NCBI GenBank assembly: GCA_023426435.1 | Contig: JAFAAS010000030.1 | Coordinates: forward strand, 1 to 24,230 | Origin: Verrucomicrobiota bacterium | Lineage (GTDB): Bacteria; Verrucomicrobiota; Verrucomicrobiia; Opitutales; Opitutaceae | Direction: 5' to 3' | DNA length: 24,230 nucleotides | In this document: positions 17,057 to 23,527 of the stretch, in pieces | Numbering within the stretch: position 1 is the first letter of the stretch | How the letters are laid out: each line of letters opens with the position of its first letter | Program-made: the position numbers and the translations under genes | Notes under the pieces: generated by a model | What the model was told of the DNA's origin: nothing | What the model saw: only the letters and a program-made list of their open reading frames with translations | Databases searched by the model: none

Positions 17057-18295
17057 ATGAAGAAGAAAACTTCCGCCAAAAAACCCGCGCGCGCCCGTAA
17101 AGCCGCCGCCCAAACCTCCGCCGCTCCCCGCGCCTTCACCGCTCGCGTCAAGCAGGTGCGAGCCGCCCACGAATCCTTCCTCCGCCGCAAAAATCCCGTC
17201 GATCGCAACTGGGACAACGGCGTCTTCGAGCGCTTCACCTACCCCGTCATCACCGATCGCCACCTCCCGCTCGAGTGGCGCTACGATTTCAATCCAAAGA
17301 CGAATCCGTTTTTCATGGAACGTCTCGGCATCAACGCCGCCCTCAATCCCGGCGCCTTCTACTGGAAAGGCAAGGTCCACATGGTCGTCCGCACCGAGGG
17401 CTACGACCGCAAAAGCTTCTTCGCCATCGCCGAATCGCCCAACGGCATCGACAACTTCCGCTTCTGGGACGAACCCGTCGACCTGCCCGAACTCGCACCC
17501 GAGACCAACGTTTACGACATGCGCGTGACGTTCCACGAGGACGGCAACATCTACGGCGTCTTCTGCGCCGAATCGAAAGACCCCAAAGCCGCGCCCGGCG
17601 ATCTCTCCTCCGCCGTCGCCCAGGCCGGCGTCGTCCGCACGAAGGATTTCAAGAAATGGGAGCGTCTTCCCAACCTCAAGACGCCCGCCTCCCAACAGCG
17701 CAACGTCGTCCTCCACCCCGAATTCGTCGACGGCAAATACGCGTTCTACACCCGGCCGATGGACGGCTTCATCGACGTCGGCTCCGGCGGCGGCATCGGT
17801 TGGACGCTCTGCGACGACATCAACACCGGCGTCACCGGCCCCGAGAAAATCATCGATTCCCGCGCCTACCACACGATCAAGGAAACGAAAAACGGCCAGG
17901 GCCCCACGCCCATCAAAACCCCGCAGGGCTGGCTCCACCTCGCCCACGGCGTCCGCGGCTGCGCCGCCGGTCTCCGCTACGTGCTCTACATGTTCATGAC
18001 TTCCCTCGAAGATCCTTCAAAGGTCATCGCGCGCCCGGGCGGACACTTCCTCGCGCCCTACGAAGGCGAACGCGTCGGCGATGTCTCCAACGTCACGTTC
18101 TCCAACGGCTGGGTCGAACTTCCCGACGGCACCGTCCTCATCTACTACGGCGCTTCCGACACCCGCTGCTACGTCGCTCGCAGCTCCGTCGAAAAGCTCG
18201 TCGACTGGTGCCTCAACACGCCGGAAGAAGCCTATACCACGCGCAAGTCCGTCGACCAGCGCCTCGCCCTCATCCGCGCCAACCGCAAGCTCTGA
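17057..18295 (+). CDS. 4-O-beta-D-mannosyl-D-glucose phosphorylase (GH130_1)
   Basis: The 412 residues match the Bacteroides fragilis type enzyme closely: WRYDFNPKTNPFFMERLGIN, RKSFFAIAESPNGIDNFRFW, NVYDMRVT with catalytic Asp154, SQQRNVVLHPEFVDGKYAFY, GSGGGIGW, KNGQGPTPIKTPQGWLHLAHG and GDVSNVTFSNGW. The reaction is Man-beta-1,4-Glc plus phosphate to mannose-1-phosphate plus glucose, in the cytoplasm, right after the epimerase encoded upstream. The ATG at 17057 is preferred. Frames from TTG 16997 or ATG 17000 only add Pro-rich residues. Even so, the first 24 or so residues are an extra Lys/Ala/Arg-rich tail (MKKKTSAKKPARARKAAA...) that the known enzymes lack; their start aligns near residue 25. 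Confidence 0.94.
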   Translation: MKKKTSAKKPARARKAAAQTSAAPRAFTARVKQVRAAHESFLRRKNPVDRNWDNGVFERFTYPVITDRHLPLEWRYDFNPKTNPFFMERLGINAALNPGAFYWKGKVHMVVRTEGYDRKSFFAIAESPNGIDNFRFWDEPVDLPELAPETNVYDMRVTFHEDGNIYGVFCAESKDPKAAPGDLSSAVAQAGVVRTKDFKKWERLPNLKTPASQQRNVVLHPEFVDGKYAFYTRPMDGFIDVGSGGGIGWTLCDDINTGVTGPEKIIDSRAYHTIKETKNGQGPTPIKTPQGWLHLAHGVRGCAAGLRYVLYMFMTSLEDPSKVIARPGGHFLAPYEGERVGDVSNVTFSNGWVELPDGTVLIYYGASDTRCYVARSSVEKLVDWCLNTPEEAYTTRKSVDQRLALIRANRKL

Positions 18296-18322
18296 GGTGG
18301 AGCCCGACGTCCTCGTCGGGCT
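18296..18322 (+). repeat. GGTGG-type hairpin repeat, copy 2
   Basis: GGTGG is followed by a perfect 9-bp stem, AGCCCGACG (18301-18309) and CGTCGGGCT (18314-18322), with loop TCCT. It begins immediately after the TGA of the phosphorylase gene. It differs from the copy at 21180-21206 at three of 27 positions. Two of these are opposite each other in the stem (A-T here, G-C there), so pairing is kept. It probably works as a 3' end structure. Confidence 0.65.
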
Positions 18323-18330
18323 CATGTCCA

Positions 18331-18383
18331 AGGTAGGGCGAACCGTCCCGGCGGACCGCCTCCCCCGCCTCTCCGCCCTACCT
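18331..18383. repeat. 53-bp inverted-repeat element overlapping the GH1 stop codon
   Basis: AGGTAGGGCG (18331-18340) and CGCCCTACCT (18374-18383) are perfect 10-bp inverted ends. A smaller GGCGG/CCGCC pair lies inside. The right end covers two bases of the GH1 stop codon. It sits between convergent genes, so it may be a bidirectional terminator or a dispersed palindromic repeat that supplied the end of the GH1 reading frame. Confidence 0.55.
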
Positions 18384-19743
18384 ACACATTCGCCCCACTC
18401 GTGCGAATGCACTCGCGATACCACGCCGCCGAATCCTTCGGCGTGCGTTTTTGCGTCGCGTAGTCCACGTGCACGAGCCCGAAGCGATCCTTGTAGCCTT
18501 CCGCCCACTCGTAGTTGTCCAGAATCGACCAGTAAAAATAGCCGTCCACCGGCACGCCTTCGTCGATCGCGCGTTTGATCCCGCGTAAATACCGCCGCAC
18601 ATAATCGATCCGCTGCGGATCGTGCACCGCCCCGTCGAGATGCACGAAGTCGGTGTTGCAGTATCCGTTTTCCGAGAACACCAGCGGCAGCTTATAGCGC
18701 TCCGTCTGAAACCGCGCCGCCCAATACGGCGCCAGCGGCGCAATCTCCAACCACGGCAGCGTGCCCCGCGGATTTCCCATCCCCCACCCTCCAGCCACTT
18801 TCTCCGGCTCGCCATTCGCCCCCGCGCGCACCGGCCAGCCGGAGTAACAATTATACGCCAGGAAATCGATCTTCTGCCCAATCAACGCCATGTCCGCATC
18901 CGTGATCTCCGGCAAATCCGCCGCAAACGCCTTCAATCCTTCCTCCGGATAACGCCCCAACACGACCGGATCCGCCCACCACGCGAGATTCCACATCGTC
19001 TTCGCCTGACACCCGAAGTAATCCTTTCGCGCCGCCTCGATGTCCGCCGCCGTATCCGTCGCAGGAACACGCTCACGAGCCGTCTGCGCGATCGAAATCT
19101 TCACCGGCCCGCGACACCCCGCCCGCAACGCCTGCACGCCGCGGCCGTGCGCCATCAACAAATGATGCGCCCCCAGCAAACAATCCGCGAAGGGCAACTT
19201 CAGCCCCGGCGCAAACACCCCATCCTGATGCCCCAGCCCGATCACGCAGGGCGGCTCGTTGATCGTCATCCAGTGCTCCACCCGATCGCCGAGCCGCGAC
19301 GCCACCAGCGCCGCATACTCGCCAAACCAGTCGGCAATCTCCCGATTCAAAAACCCGCCGCGCAGCTGCAACGCCTCCGGCAAATCCCAGTGAAACAGCG
19401 TCACCCAAGGCGTGATGTTCGCCGCCAGCAGCTCGTCGATCAACTGGTCATAGAACGCCACCCCTTTCTCGTTCGCCGCACCCGTGCCATCCGGCAGGAT
19501 CCGCGACCACGACAGCGACAGCCGATACGCCTGCAGCCCGAGATCGCGCATGATTCCGACATCTTCGCGAAACCGGTGATAGTGATCGCACGCGACATTC
19601 CCCGTGTGACCGTCGAAGGTCTTCCCCGGCGTCTGCGAAAAGACGTCCCAGACCGACGGCTTGCGGCCGTCTTCATTCCAAGCGCCTTCGATTTGATAAG
19701 CCGCCGCCGCCGCGCCCCACGTGAAGTTTTTCGGGAATGCCAT
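18382..19743 (-). CDS. GH1 beta-glucosidase (possibly also beta-mannosidase)
   Basis: This 453-residue protein has the normal GH1 length and all landmarks: the FTWGAAAAAYQIEGAWNEDGR start, WVTLFHWDLPEAL, WMTINEP with acid/base Glu163, and FSENGY with nucleophile Glu358, then YWSILDNYEWAEGY near the C-terminus. No signal peptide is visible, so it is cytoplasmic. It would release glucose or mannose from beta-linked disaccharides, useful for the glucose residues of glucomannan. GH1 enzymes often have mixed specificity, so the exact sugar is uncertain. It follows the CE7 gene by 32 bp on the same strand and is probably the last gene of the GH27-CE7-GH1 operon. Confidence 0.92.
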   Translation of the reverse strand: MAFPKNFTWGAAAAAYQIEGAWNEDGRKPSVWDVFSQTPGKTFDGHTGNVACDHYHRFREDVGIMRDLGLQAYRLSLSWSRILPDGTGAANEKGVAFYDQLIDELLAANITPWVTLFHWDLPEALQLRGGFLNREIADWFGEYAALVASRLGDRVEHWMTINEPPCVIGLGHQDGVFAPGLKLPFADCLLGAHHLLMAHGRGVQALRAGCRGPVKISIAQTARERVPATDTAADIEAARKDYFGCQAKTMWNLAWWADPVVLGRYPEEGLKAFAADLPEITDADMALIGQKIDFLAYNCYSGWPVRAGANGEPEKVAGGWGMGNPRGTLPWLEIAPLAPYWAARFQTERYKLPLVFSENGYCNTDFVHLDGAVHDPQRIDYVRRYLRGIKRAIDEGVPVDGYFYWSILDNYEWAEGYKDRFGLVHVDYATQKRTPKDSAAWYRECIRTSGANV

Positions 19744-19775
19744 GATGAAATGCCGAATTCAGCCGAGCCCAGCGC

Positions 19776-21134
19776 TCACTTCAATCCGAGATGCTGCGCC
19801 AGCCATCCGCGCAACGCCTCGCTCTGCTCCGCGTTGTAAGAGTGCGCCATCTTCAACGTCAGCCCGATCGTCTTCGGCGCCGCGATCGCATTCACCGCCG
19901 CATACACCGAGGTCGGTGGCGTCGTGTGGTCATTGTATCCCCACGTGTAATACCCCGGCACTTTCAGCCGCCTGGCGAAGTTCACCACATCGTAATAACG
20001 CAGCGTCTCGATCCGTTTCTCCGTCGCATTCTCCGACCGTCCGCCTGAGTTCCAGTCCCGAAACGGCTGCGGCCAGCCCGCCGCGCGTCCGTGCAACGTC
20101 GCTTCGAAATCGCACCCGGCCGGATGAATCGCCGCGACCGCCGTCACCCGCGGATCCAACGCCGCCGTCACGATCGTCAACTGCCCGCCCTGGCTCGCCC
20201 CCGTCACCGCCAGGTTCTTTCCATCCCAATTGGGCCGCGAAACCAGAAAATCGTTCGCCCGCACGCAGCTCAGATACACGCGATGATAATAGTAGGTCTC
20301 GCGATTGTCGGAGTTGAAGGTCCAGTAGCCGTTCAACGCGCCCGCCGCGAGCACGTCATACACGTTCGGCGGCAGATTCACCGGGATGCCGTGTATCCCC
20401 ATTTCCAGCACAATCGCGCCGCGCTCCGCCAAACCTTTGTCGCCCGAATACGGGCGCACCCCCGCGCCGGGCACCTTCAACACCGCCGGATATTTCCCCG
20501 GCGCCACCGGCTCGCACAGGATCCCGTAAATGCGCGGTTTCGTGTGCAGCCAGTCCGCCCCGATCGTGCGGAAACTCACGTGATAAACATTCACCTTGTC
20601 CGTGCTCGCCTCCGGCATCGGCGTCAGCACCGGCTCCACCGGATGCTTCGCCAGCTCCTCCAACTGCCTTTGCCAAAACACATCGAAATCCGCCGGCTCC
20701 TGCGCCACCGCCTCGATCTTCTCCGGTTCGAACGCCGCCGTCGCCACCCCGCGATACGTCTTGCCCGCCACGTCCGTCGTCACGATGCACCGCAGGAATC
20801 CGGGTTCGTTCATCGTGCCGCCTTCCACCTCCAAGCCGTCCAGCGGCACCGCCGCCGTCTTCTTTTCACCGGGGAAAAGCTCCGGCGCGATCGCATACGT
20901 CACCGTCACATCGTCGATCGGCTGATCGTCCGCCGTCACGCGTATCCGGAATTTGGGCACCTCGCCCAACCGATACGTCCAGTCCCGCCGGTCGAGCACC
21001 ACGTGCACTTCGACCGCCGCCACGCGAAAATCCGCCTGCGGCGGCACCGGCGTAATCGGCGTCGACGCCAACGCCACGCCCGACCACCCCAACGCCATGA
21101 CCAAACACATCATCAACATCTTCATCGCGAACAT
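19776..21134 (-). CDS. Exported CE7-like acetyl esterase (acetyl xylan esterase/cephalosporin-C deacetylase family) with N-terminal extra domain
   Basis: The start is the ATG at 21132-21134, set by a strong GGAGAGGAG 9 nt upstream; the longer frame from 21173 adds only 13 residues. A signal peptide follows (MFAMKMLMMCLVMALGWSGVALA). Residues of about 35-135 form a beta-rich extra domain. The rest is an alpha/beta-hydrolase of AXE1/CE7 type: FDVFWQRQLEEL, PAVLKVPGAG, TGASQGG with nucleophile Ser314, YNDHTTPP with Asp402 and MAHSYN with His431. The usual CE7 RGQ motif reads MGIHG here, and the usual His-Glu reads His-Ser, so the substrate may differ from acetyl-xylose. Its place between GH27 and GH1 genes suggests removal of acetyl groups from mannan oligosaccharides in the periplasm (inference). 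Confidence 0.85.
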   Translation of the reverse strand: MFAMKMLMMCLVMALGWSGVALASTPITPVPPQADFRVAAVEVHVVLDRRDWTYRLGEVPKFRIRVTADDQPIDDVTVTYAIAPELFPGEKKTAAVPLDGLEVEGGTMNEPGFLRCIVTTDVAGKTYRGVATAAFEPEKIEAVAQEPADFDVFWQRQLEELAKHPVEPVLTPMPEASTDKVNVYHVSFRTIGADWLHTKPRIYGILCEPVAPGKYPAVLKVPGAGVRPYSGDKGLAERGAIVLEMGIHGIPVNLPPNVYDVLAAGALNGYWTFNSDNRETYYYHRVYLSCVRANDFLVSRPNWDGKNLAVTGASQGGQLTIVTAALDPRVTAVAAIHPAGCDFEATLHGRAAGWPQPFRDWNSGGRSENATEKRIETLRYYDVVNFARRLKVPGYYTWGYNDHTTPPTSVYAAVNAIAAPKTIGLTLKMAHSYNAEQSEALRGWLAQHLGLK

Positions 21135-21143
21135 ACCTTCATG

Positions 21144-21152
21144 CTCCTCTCC
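21144..21152 (-). promoter_or_regulatory. Strong Shine-Dalgarno sequence of the esterase gene
   Basis: The minus strand reads GGAGAGGAG, ending 9 nt before the ATG at 21134. It is the only strong ribosome binding site I see before a gene in this window, and it decides the start codon. Confidence 0.65.
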
Positions 21153-21179
21153 AAATGACAATCCCCGCTCCACTTCATC

Positions 21180-21206
21180 GGTGGAGCCCGGCGTCCCCGC
21201 CGGGCT
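21180..21206 (+). repeat. GGTGG-type hairpin repeat, copy 3
   Basis: GGTGG is followed by a perfect 9-bp stem, AGCCCGGCG (21185-21193) and CGCCGGGCT (21198-21206), with loop TCCC. It lies in the 103-bp gap between the GH27 stop and the esterase start. It is 24/27 identical to the copy at 18296-18322, with a compensatory base-pair change. Here it sits inside a presumed operon, so it may attenuate or protect the transcript rather than end it. Confidence 0.65.
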
Positions 21207-21237
21207 TTACCCCGCGCTCCCCCCCCAACCGCCTCCC

Positions 21238-22434
21238 TCACTTCATCGGCGTCAACCGGAACAGCGCCGCATCATGCGCCTCGAGTCGCACCGTGATCGG
21301 CCGGCCATTATCGCCAACCGCCTTCTTCGCCCACACGTCGCGCACTTCGAATTTTCCGCGAATCGTCCACAGCCTGTCCCACTCGACCGTGATGTCCGCC
21401 GCCGCCGCGCCGGTGTTGTGCGCAATCACCGCCCATTCCCCGTCGCTCAATTCCTTCACCCAAATCTCCGTATTGCTCGAGGGCTCCTGCAACGCGCGAA
21501 AGCCCTGCTTGCCCGCCGGATCCTGGTTGATCGCGATCGCTTCCCTGTCGGTCAGCAACGCGCGGATTTCCTCGGACATATACCGCACGTCATTTCCCGC
21601 CATCAACGGAGCCGCGAGAATGCACCAGAACCCGAAATGCGCCCGCGATTCCGCGAACGTCAGCCCGTCATTCCCCACCTCCAGCATGTCCGGATCGTTC
21701 CAATGTCCCGGCCCCGCGTATTTGCCGATGCCATCCTGCCCGACGTTTTCCACCAGCGTGTGCTGGCGATCCACAAGCACTTTCCAACCCGCCTCCCAAC
21801 CTTTCCGCCCGTCATACGAATCGTAGATGTCGCCCGTCGTCCGCCAAAGATGGCCCACGTCCTTCGCCCACTCCCATGGCTTGTTCTGACCCCATTCGCA
21901 AAGACTGAACACCACCGGCCTCCCCGCCGCGCGCAACGCCGCACTCATCCGCGCATACGCATCGCGCGCATCCGCCGTGCCGCGATCGCACCAATCGTAT
22001 TTCAAATAATCGACACCCCACGACGCAAACAGCCGCGCATCCTGAAACTCATGCCCCCAGCTCCCGGGATATCCGCCGCACGTCGTTTTCCCCGCACAGC
22101 CATAGATCCCAAACTTGAAACCTTTCCCGTGCAGCCAGTCGCCGAGCGCCTTCATCCCGCTCGGAAACTTCTCCGGGTCCGGCACGAGATTTCCATTTTC
22201 GTCCCGCTCACGCAGCGACCACGTGTCGTCGATCACGATATAAACATAGCCCGCATCGCGCATCCCATTCGCGATCATCGCCTCCGCCGTTTCCCTCACC
22301 ACCTTTTCGCTGATATGGCTGTGAAACGTATTCCAGCTGTTCCAGCCCATCGGCGGAGTCAGCGCGAGCCCTTCCCACTTTTGTGCCTGCGCCGACACTG
22401 CCAGGCAAACCATGAGACAAATCAGTTTTTTCAT
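21238..22434 (-). CDS. GH27 alpha-galactosidase, exported
   Basis: The 398-residue protein from the ATG at 22432-22434 starts with a clear signal peptide (MKKLICLMVCLAVSAQAQ); an upstream in-frame start at 22476 would bury it. GH27 marks are TPPMGWNSWNTF, YIVIDDTW, KFGIYGCAGKTTCGGYPGS, LKYDWCD with nucleophile Asp147, and WNDPDMLEVG with acid/base Asp249, then FGFWCILAAPLMAGNDVR. A small beta-sandwich domain ends the chain. The enzyme removes alpha-1,6-galactose side chains from galactomannan or galactoglucomannan. The signal peptide lacks a lipobox, so the protein is probably periplasmic. It is the first gene of the GH27-CE7-GH1 cluster and has the operator-like element 88 nt upstream. A tract of eight G follows its stop codon on the coding strand. 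Confidence 0.94.
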   Translation of the reverse strand: MKKLICLMVCLAVSAQAQKWEGLALTPPMGWNSWNTFHSHISEKVVRETAEAMIANGMRDAGYVYIVIDDTWSLRERDENGNLVPDPEKFPSGMKALGDWLHGKGFKFGIYGCAGKTTCGGYPGSWGHEFQDARLFASWGVDYLKYDWCDRGTADARDAYARMSAALRAAGRPVVFSLCEWGQNKPWEWAKDVGHLWRTTGDIYDSYDGRKGWEAGWKVLVDRQHTLVENVGQDGIGKYAGPGHWNDPDMLEVGNDGLTFAESRAHFGFWCILAAPLMAGNDVRYMSEEIRALLTDREAIAINQDPAGKQGFRALQEPSSNTEIWVKELSDGEWAVIAHNTGAAAADITVEWDRLWTIRGKFEVRDVWAKKAVGDNGRPITVRLEAHDAALFRLTPMK

Positions 22435-22522
22435 AGGACGATATCGGCGAACCGCTACACCGGCGAAGGGCTCCACCGCCTCGGGATCATCCCACTTTCC
22501 GCCGCACCCGTCGATGGGACTG

Positions 22523-22552
22523 GTCGCTCGATCCTTGAGACACTTTGCTCCC
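22523..22552 (-). promoter_or_regulatory. Operator-like element, copy 3 (upstream of GH27 alpha-galactosidase)
   Basis: Read toward the gene: GGGAGCAAAGTGTCTCAAG, then GAT and CGAGCGAC. The first 19 bases match copy 1 at 16 of 19 positions. The second half-site is the weakest of the three copies (CGAGCGAC), but it keeps the 21-bp spacing. It lies 88 nt upstream of the ATG and some 34 bp beyond the ssb terminator, so it sits in the only promoter-sized gap before the cluster. Confidence 0.6.
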
Positions 22553-22585
22553 GCCGCTCATTTTCACCTGCCCGCCAGCGCCCAC

Positions 22586-22613
22586 AAAAAAACGCGGGCC
22601 ACCTGCCCGCGTT
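22586..22613 (-). terminator. Intrinsic terminator of the pth-rpsF-ssb operon
   Basis: On the minus strand AACGCGGGC (22613-22605) pairs with GCCCGCGTT (22599-22591) over a 5-nt loop, and the strand runs on into seven T (22592-22586, overlapping the stem end). It begins 36 bp after the ssb stop codon. It is a textbook intrinsic terminator that insulates the sugar locus from the housekeeping operon. Confidence 0.88.
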
Positions 22614-22649
22614 GATTCTTCGTCGTTCCGATCGCGCCGATCTTCGCGC

Positions 22650-23114
22650 TTAGAAGGGAACGTCTTCGTCGAGATTCTCCGTCGACGCCGGCTTCGGACC
22701 ACCGCTGCGCGGCGGAGGAGAATGACGTTCGGGCGCGGGCGATTGATCGTATTCGCCACCGCCACCACCGCCCTCACGCTGACCGCCGCCCAGGAACTGG
22801 AACCCTTCGAGCACCACCTTGAGCTTGCTGCGCTTCTGCCCCGAGGTCTTGTCCTCCCACTGGTCGAGCTTCAAACGCCCTTCGATGAACAGCGGCCGGC
22901 CTTTCGTGCAATACTTCGAAATCGTCTCGCCCTGCCGCCCCCACGCCTCGATGTCCACGAACGTCGTGTCGTCGCGCATCGCGCCCGACTCGTCCTTGAA
23001 CTGGCGATTCACCGCGATGCCAAACTGGCAAATCGCGGTGCCCTTCGGCGTGACCCTCAACTCCGGGTCGCGCGTGAGATTCCCGATCAGATAAACTTTG
23101 TTGAAGTTGGCCAT
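22650..23114 (-). CDS. ssb: Single-stranded DNA-binding protein
   Basis: The 154 residues start MANFNKVYLIGNLTRDPELR, the classic SSB opening, so the ATG at 23112-23114 is chosen over the longer frame to 23192. The OB-fold covers about residues 1-108 (TFVDIEAWGRQGETISKYCTKGRPLFIEGRL). A flexible Gly/Pro/Ser-rich linker follows, and the chain ends in the acidic tip DEDVPF that binds partner proteins of replication and repair. Gene order pth-rpsF-ssb is a common bacterial arrangement, though rpsR and rplI, often next, are missing here. Confidence 0.96.
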   Translation of the reverse strand: MANFNKVYLIGNLTRDPELRVTPKGTAICQFGIAVNRQFKDESGAMRDDTTFVDIEAWGRQGETISKYCTKGRPLFIEGRLKLDQWEDKTSGQKRSKLKVVLEGFQFLGGGQREGGGGGGEYDQSPAPERHSPPPRSGGPKPASTENLDEDVPF

Positions 23115-23189
23115 GGGAGCGAAGAGCTGCGTCGTTGCGGTGATAGTGGCTGTGATTTCCCGGCATTCCGTTACGCCGGGACGAGACTG

Positions 23190-23214
23190 CACGGCGGTTC
23201 ATTAAACCGCCGTG
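23190..23214. repeat. Perfect hairpin between rpsF and ssb
   Basis: CACGGCGGTT (23190-23199) and AACCGCCGTG (23205-23214) form a 10-bp perfect stem with a 5-nt loop. It lies 16 bp after the rpsF stop codon and about 75 bp before the ssb start. No U-run follows on the minus strand, so it is not a standard terminator. It could adjust the rpsF/ssb transcript ratio or be another dispersed palindrome. Confidence 0.6.
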
Positions 23215-23230
23215 CCGCTACGTCAAACCG

Positions 23231-23527
23231 TCAAACGCTCTGCACGAACGTGCGGTAAACGCTGCCGTTCAGGCGGAGCTTTTCCTTGAGCTGGGACGGC
23301 GCCTGCGGCGGCCCCTTGAACTCGATCTGCACGTAAGCGCCGCTCGTGAACTTGCGGTCGGTCACGCGGACGAAGTCCTTCTTTCCGAGGGTCTCGACCC
23401 CCGTGACTTCGCCTTGCACGGCGGTGATTACTTCTTTCACGCCGTCGATGATCTCGTCGATCGAGTCTTCCTTTCCGCGATTATCGAGGATGAAGGAGGC
23501 GCGGTAGTTGCGTTGGGTGGCGTTCAT
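23231..23527 (-). CDS. rpsF: 30S ribosomal protein S6
   Basis: The 98 residues (RNYRASFILDNRG at the N-terminus, VTDRKFTSGAYVQIEFKG and LKEKLRLNGSVYRTFV later) fit S6, which packs with S18 on the platform of the small subunit. The ATG overlaps the stop codon of pth by four bases (ATGA), indicating translational coupling. Length is normal. It lacks the long acidic tail of enterobacterial S6, as is usual outside that group. Confidence 0.93.
   Translation of the reverse strand: MNATQRNYRASFILDNRGKEDSIDEIIDGVKEVITAVQGEVTGVETLGKKDFVRVTDRKFTSGAYVQIEFKGPPQAPSQLKEKLRLNGSVYRTFVQSV

Noticed and set aside
21122..21142. A possible six-codon leader peptide (MKVCSR) overlapping the esterase start
   Set aside because: Its ATG lies only one base after the GGAGAGGAG sequence, too close for normal initiation. 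The spacing suits the esterase ATG instead.
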